In this document: in pieces, positions 63,725 through 64,000 of the stretch
Layout of the letters: every line of letters begins with the position of its first letter
Position numbering within the stretch: the first letter of the stretch is position 1
Notes under the pieces: generated by a model
What the model was told of the DNA's origin: nothing
The model's input: only the letters and a program-made list of their open reading frames with translations
Database searches by the model: none
Position numbers and translations under genes: made by a program
NCBI RefSeq assembly: GCF_000740895.1
Contig: NC_025263.1
Location: 1,054,001 to 1,118,000, forward strand
Direction of reading: 5' to 3'
DNA length: 64,000 bases
From: Theileria orientalis strain Shintoku
Taxonomy: Eukaryota; Apicomplexa; Aconoidasida; Piroplasmida; Theileriidae

Positions 63725-64000
63725 AAAGTAAGTCCGAAGATTCCCAAACTAGTAAACCCGAGTAAAAAAACCATCAAAACGACAAATAGTATTTTTTAAA
63801 TATATGTTGATTATTTTACTAAATCACAACAGTAAACAAAAGTATGAAATAATCATAACAGTGTTGATTAAATTGGGTGTATCTTCAAGTTCATATTTCA
63901 TTTTCAATATATATTATTTATTTTTATGGAATGAATTCAATACATTGTATCATTGTTCTTTTTTAAAATAATTTTTAATTTATAAATTATCGCAGAATTC
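63725..64000. other. AT-rich right-edge sequence
   Basis: 276 nt; no gene or repeat supported. Confidence 0.6.

Noticed and set aside
1..64000. CRISPR arrays, transposons, rRNA
   Set aside because: No spaced direct repeats, no transposase or reverse transcriptase motifs and no rRNA-like sequence were seen.

Overview
The window reads as nuclear chromosome of a piroplasmid apicomplexan, most likely a Theileria. The strongest evidence is three tandem secreted proteins built from FAINT (DUF529) modules, a domain amplified in Theileria, plus an ApiAP2 factor, a plant/alveolate-type Kelch-phosphatase (PPKL), many short GT-AG introns (often 27-60 nt) and compact gene spacing. Coding GC is moderate and intergenic DNA is AT-rich. 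This fits a T. orientalis-like genome better than the more AT-rich T. annulata or T. parva, but the species call is an inference.

Layout. 1-8600: partial YL1/SWC2 gene (-), helical-repeat protein (+), then a minus-strand run of a coiled-coil protein, NOC3, NIP7 and a small membrane protein. NIP7 and NOC3 are both 60S assembly factors. 9249-17962 (+): ApiAP2 factor followed by the three FAINT genes. 18180-28813: RPN2 (proteasome base, 12 exons), PPKL, a Cys-rich secreted protein on the other strand, and ribosomal protein uS3. 29857-40572: two-TM Ser-rich protein, a Ca2+-activated-type K+ channel, a 90-aa basic protein, tRNase Z and a chitobiase-C-like protein. 41051-48609 (-): a COG6-like tether subunit, a one-TM probable mitochondrial protein, two unrecognised multi-exon genes and a PP2C phosphatase. 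49270-64000: SMC2, a large Theileria-type protein of unknown role, histone H2B, two tandem secreted paralogs, zuotin/DNAJC2 and a mitochondrial mS38-like protein.

The genes are mostly housekeeping: ribosome assembly and function (NIP7, NOC3, uS3, zuotin), chromatin (YL1, H2B, SMC2), proteolysis (RPN2), signalling (PPKL, PP2C, K+ channel), RNA processing (tRNase Z) and Golgi traffic (COG6). Two lineage-specific islands of secreted proteins are inserted among them: the FAINT cluster behind the ApiAP2 gene, and the tandem pair behind H2B. Several genes (NIP7, the 110-aa membrane protein, the 90-aa basic protein, the end of PPKL) become visible only when short exons are joined by GT-AG rules and reading phase, as done here by hand.

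Most notable non-coding signals: a 6-bp-stem/4-nt-loop hairpin 62 nt past the H2B stop with histone 3' stem-loop geometry; a 20-bp bulged hairpin between the tandem secreted paralogs; a nested 70-nt stem upstream of H2B; a structured intron inside the ApiAP2 domain; a GC-rich gene-free block between FAINT genes; and tandem 24-30 bp duplications confined to introns. No rRNA, tRNA, CRISPR array or transposon was recognised.
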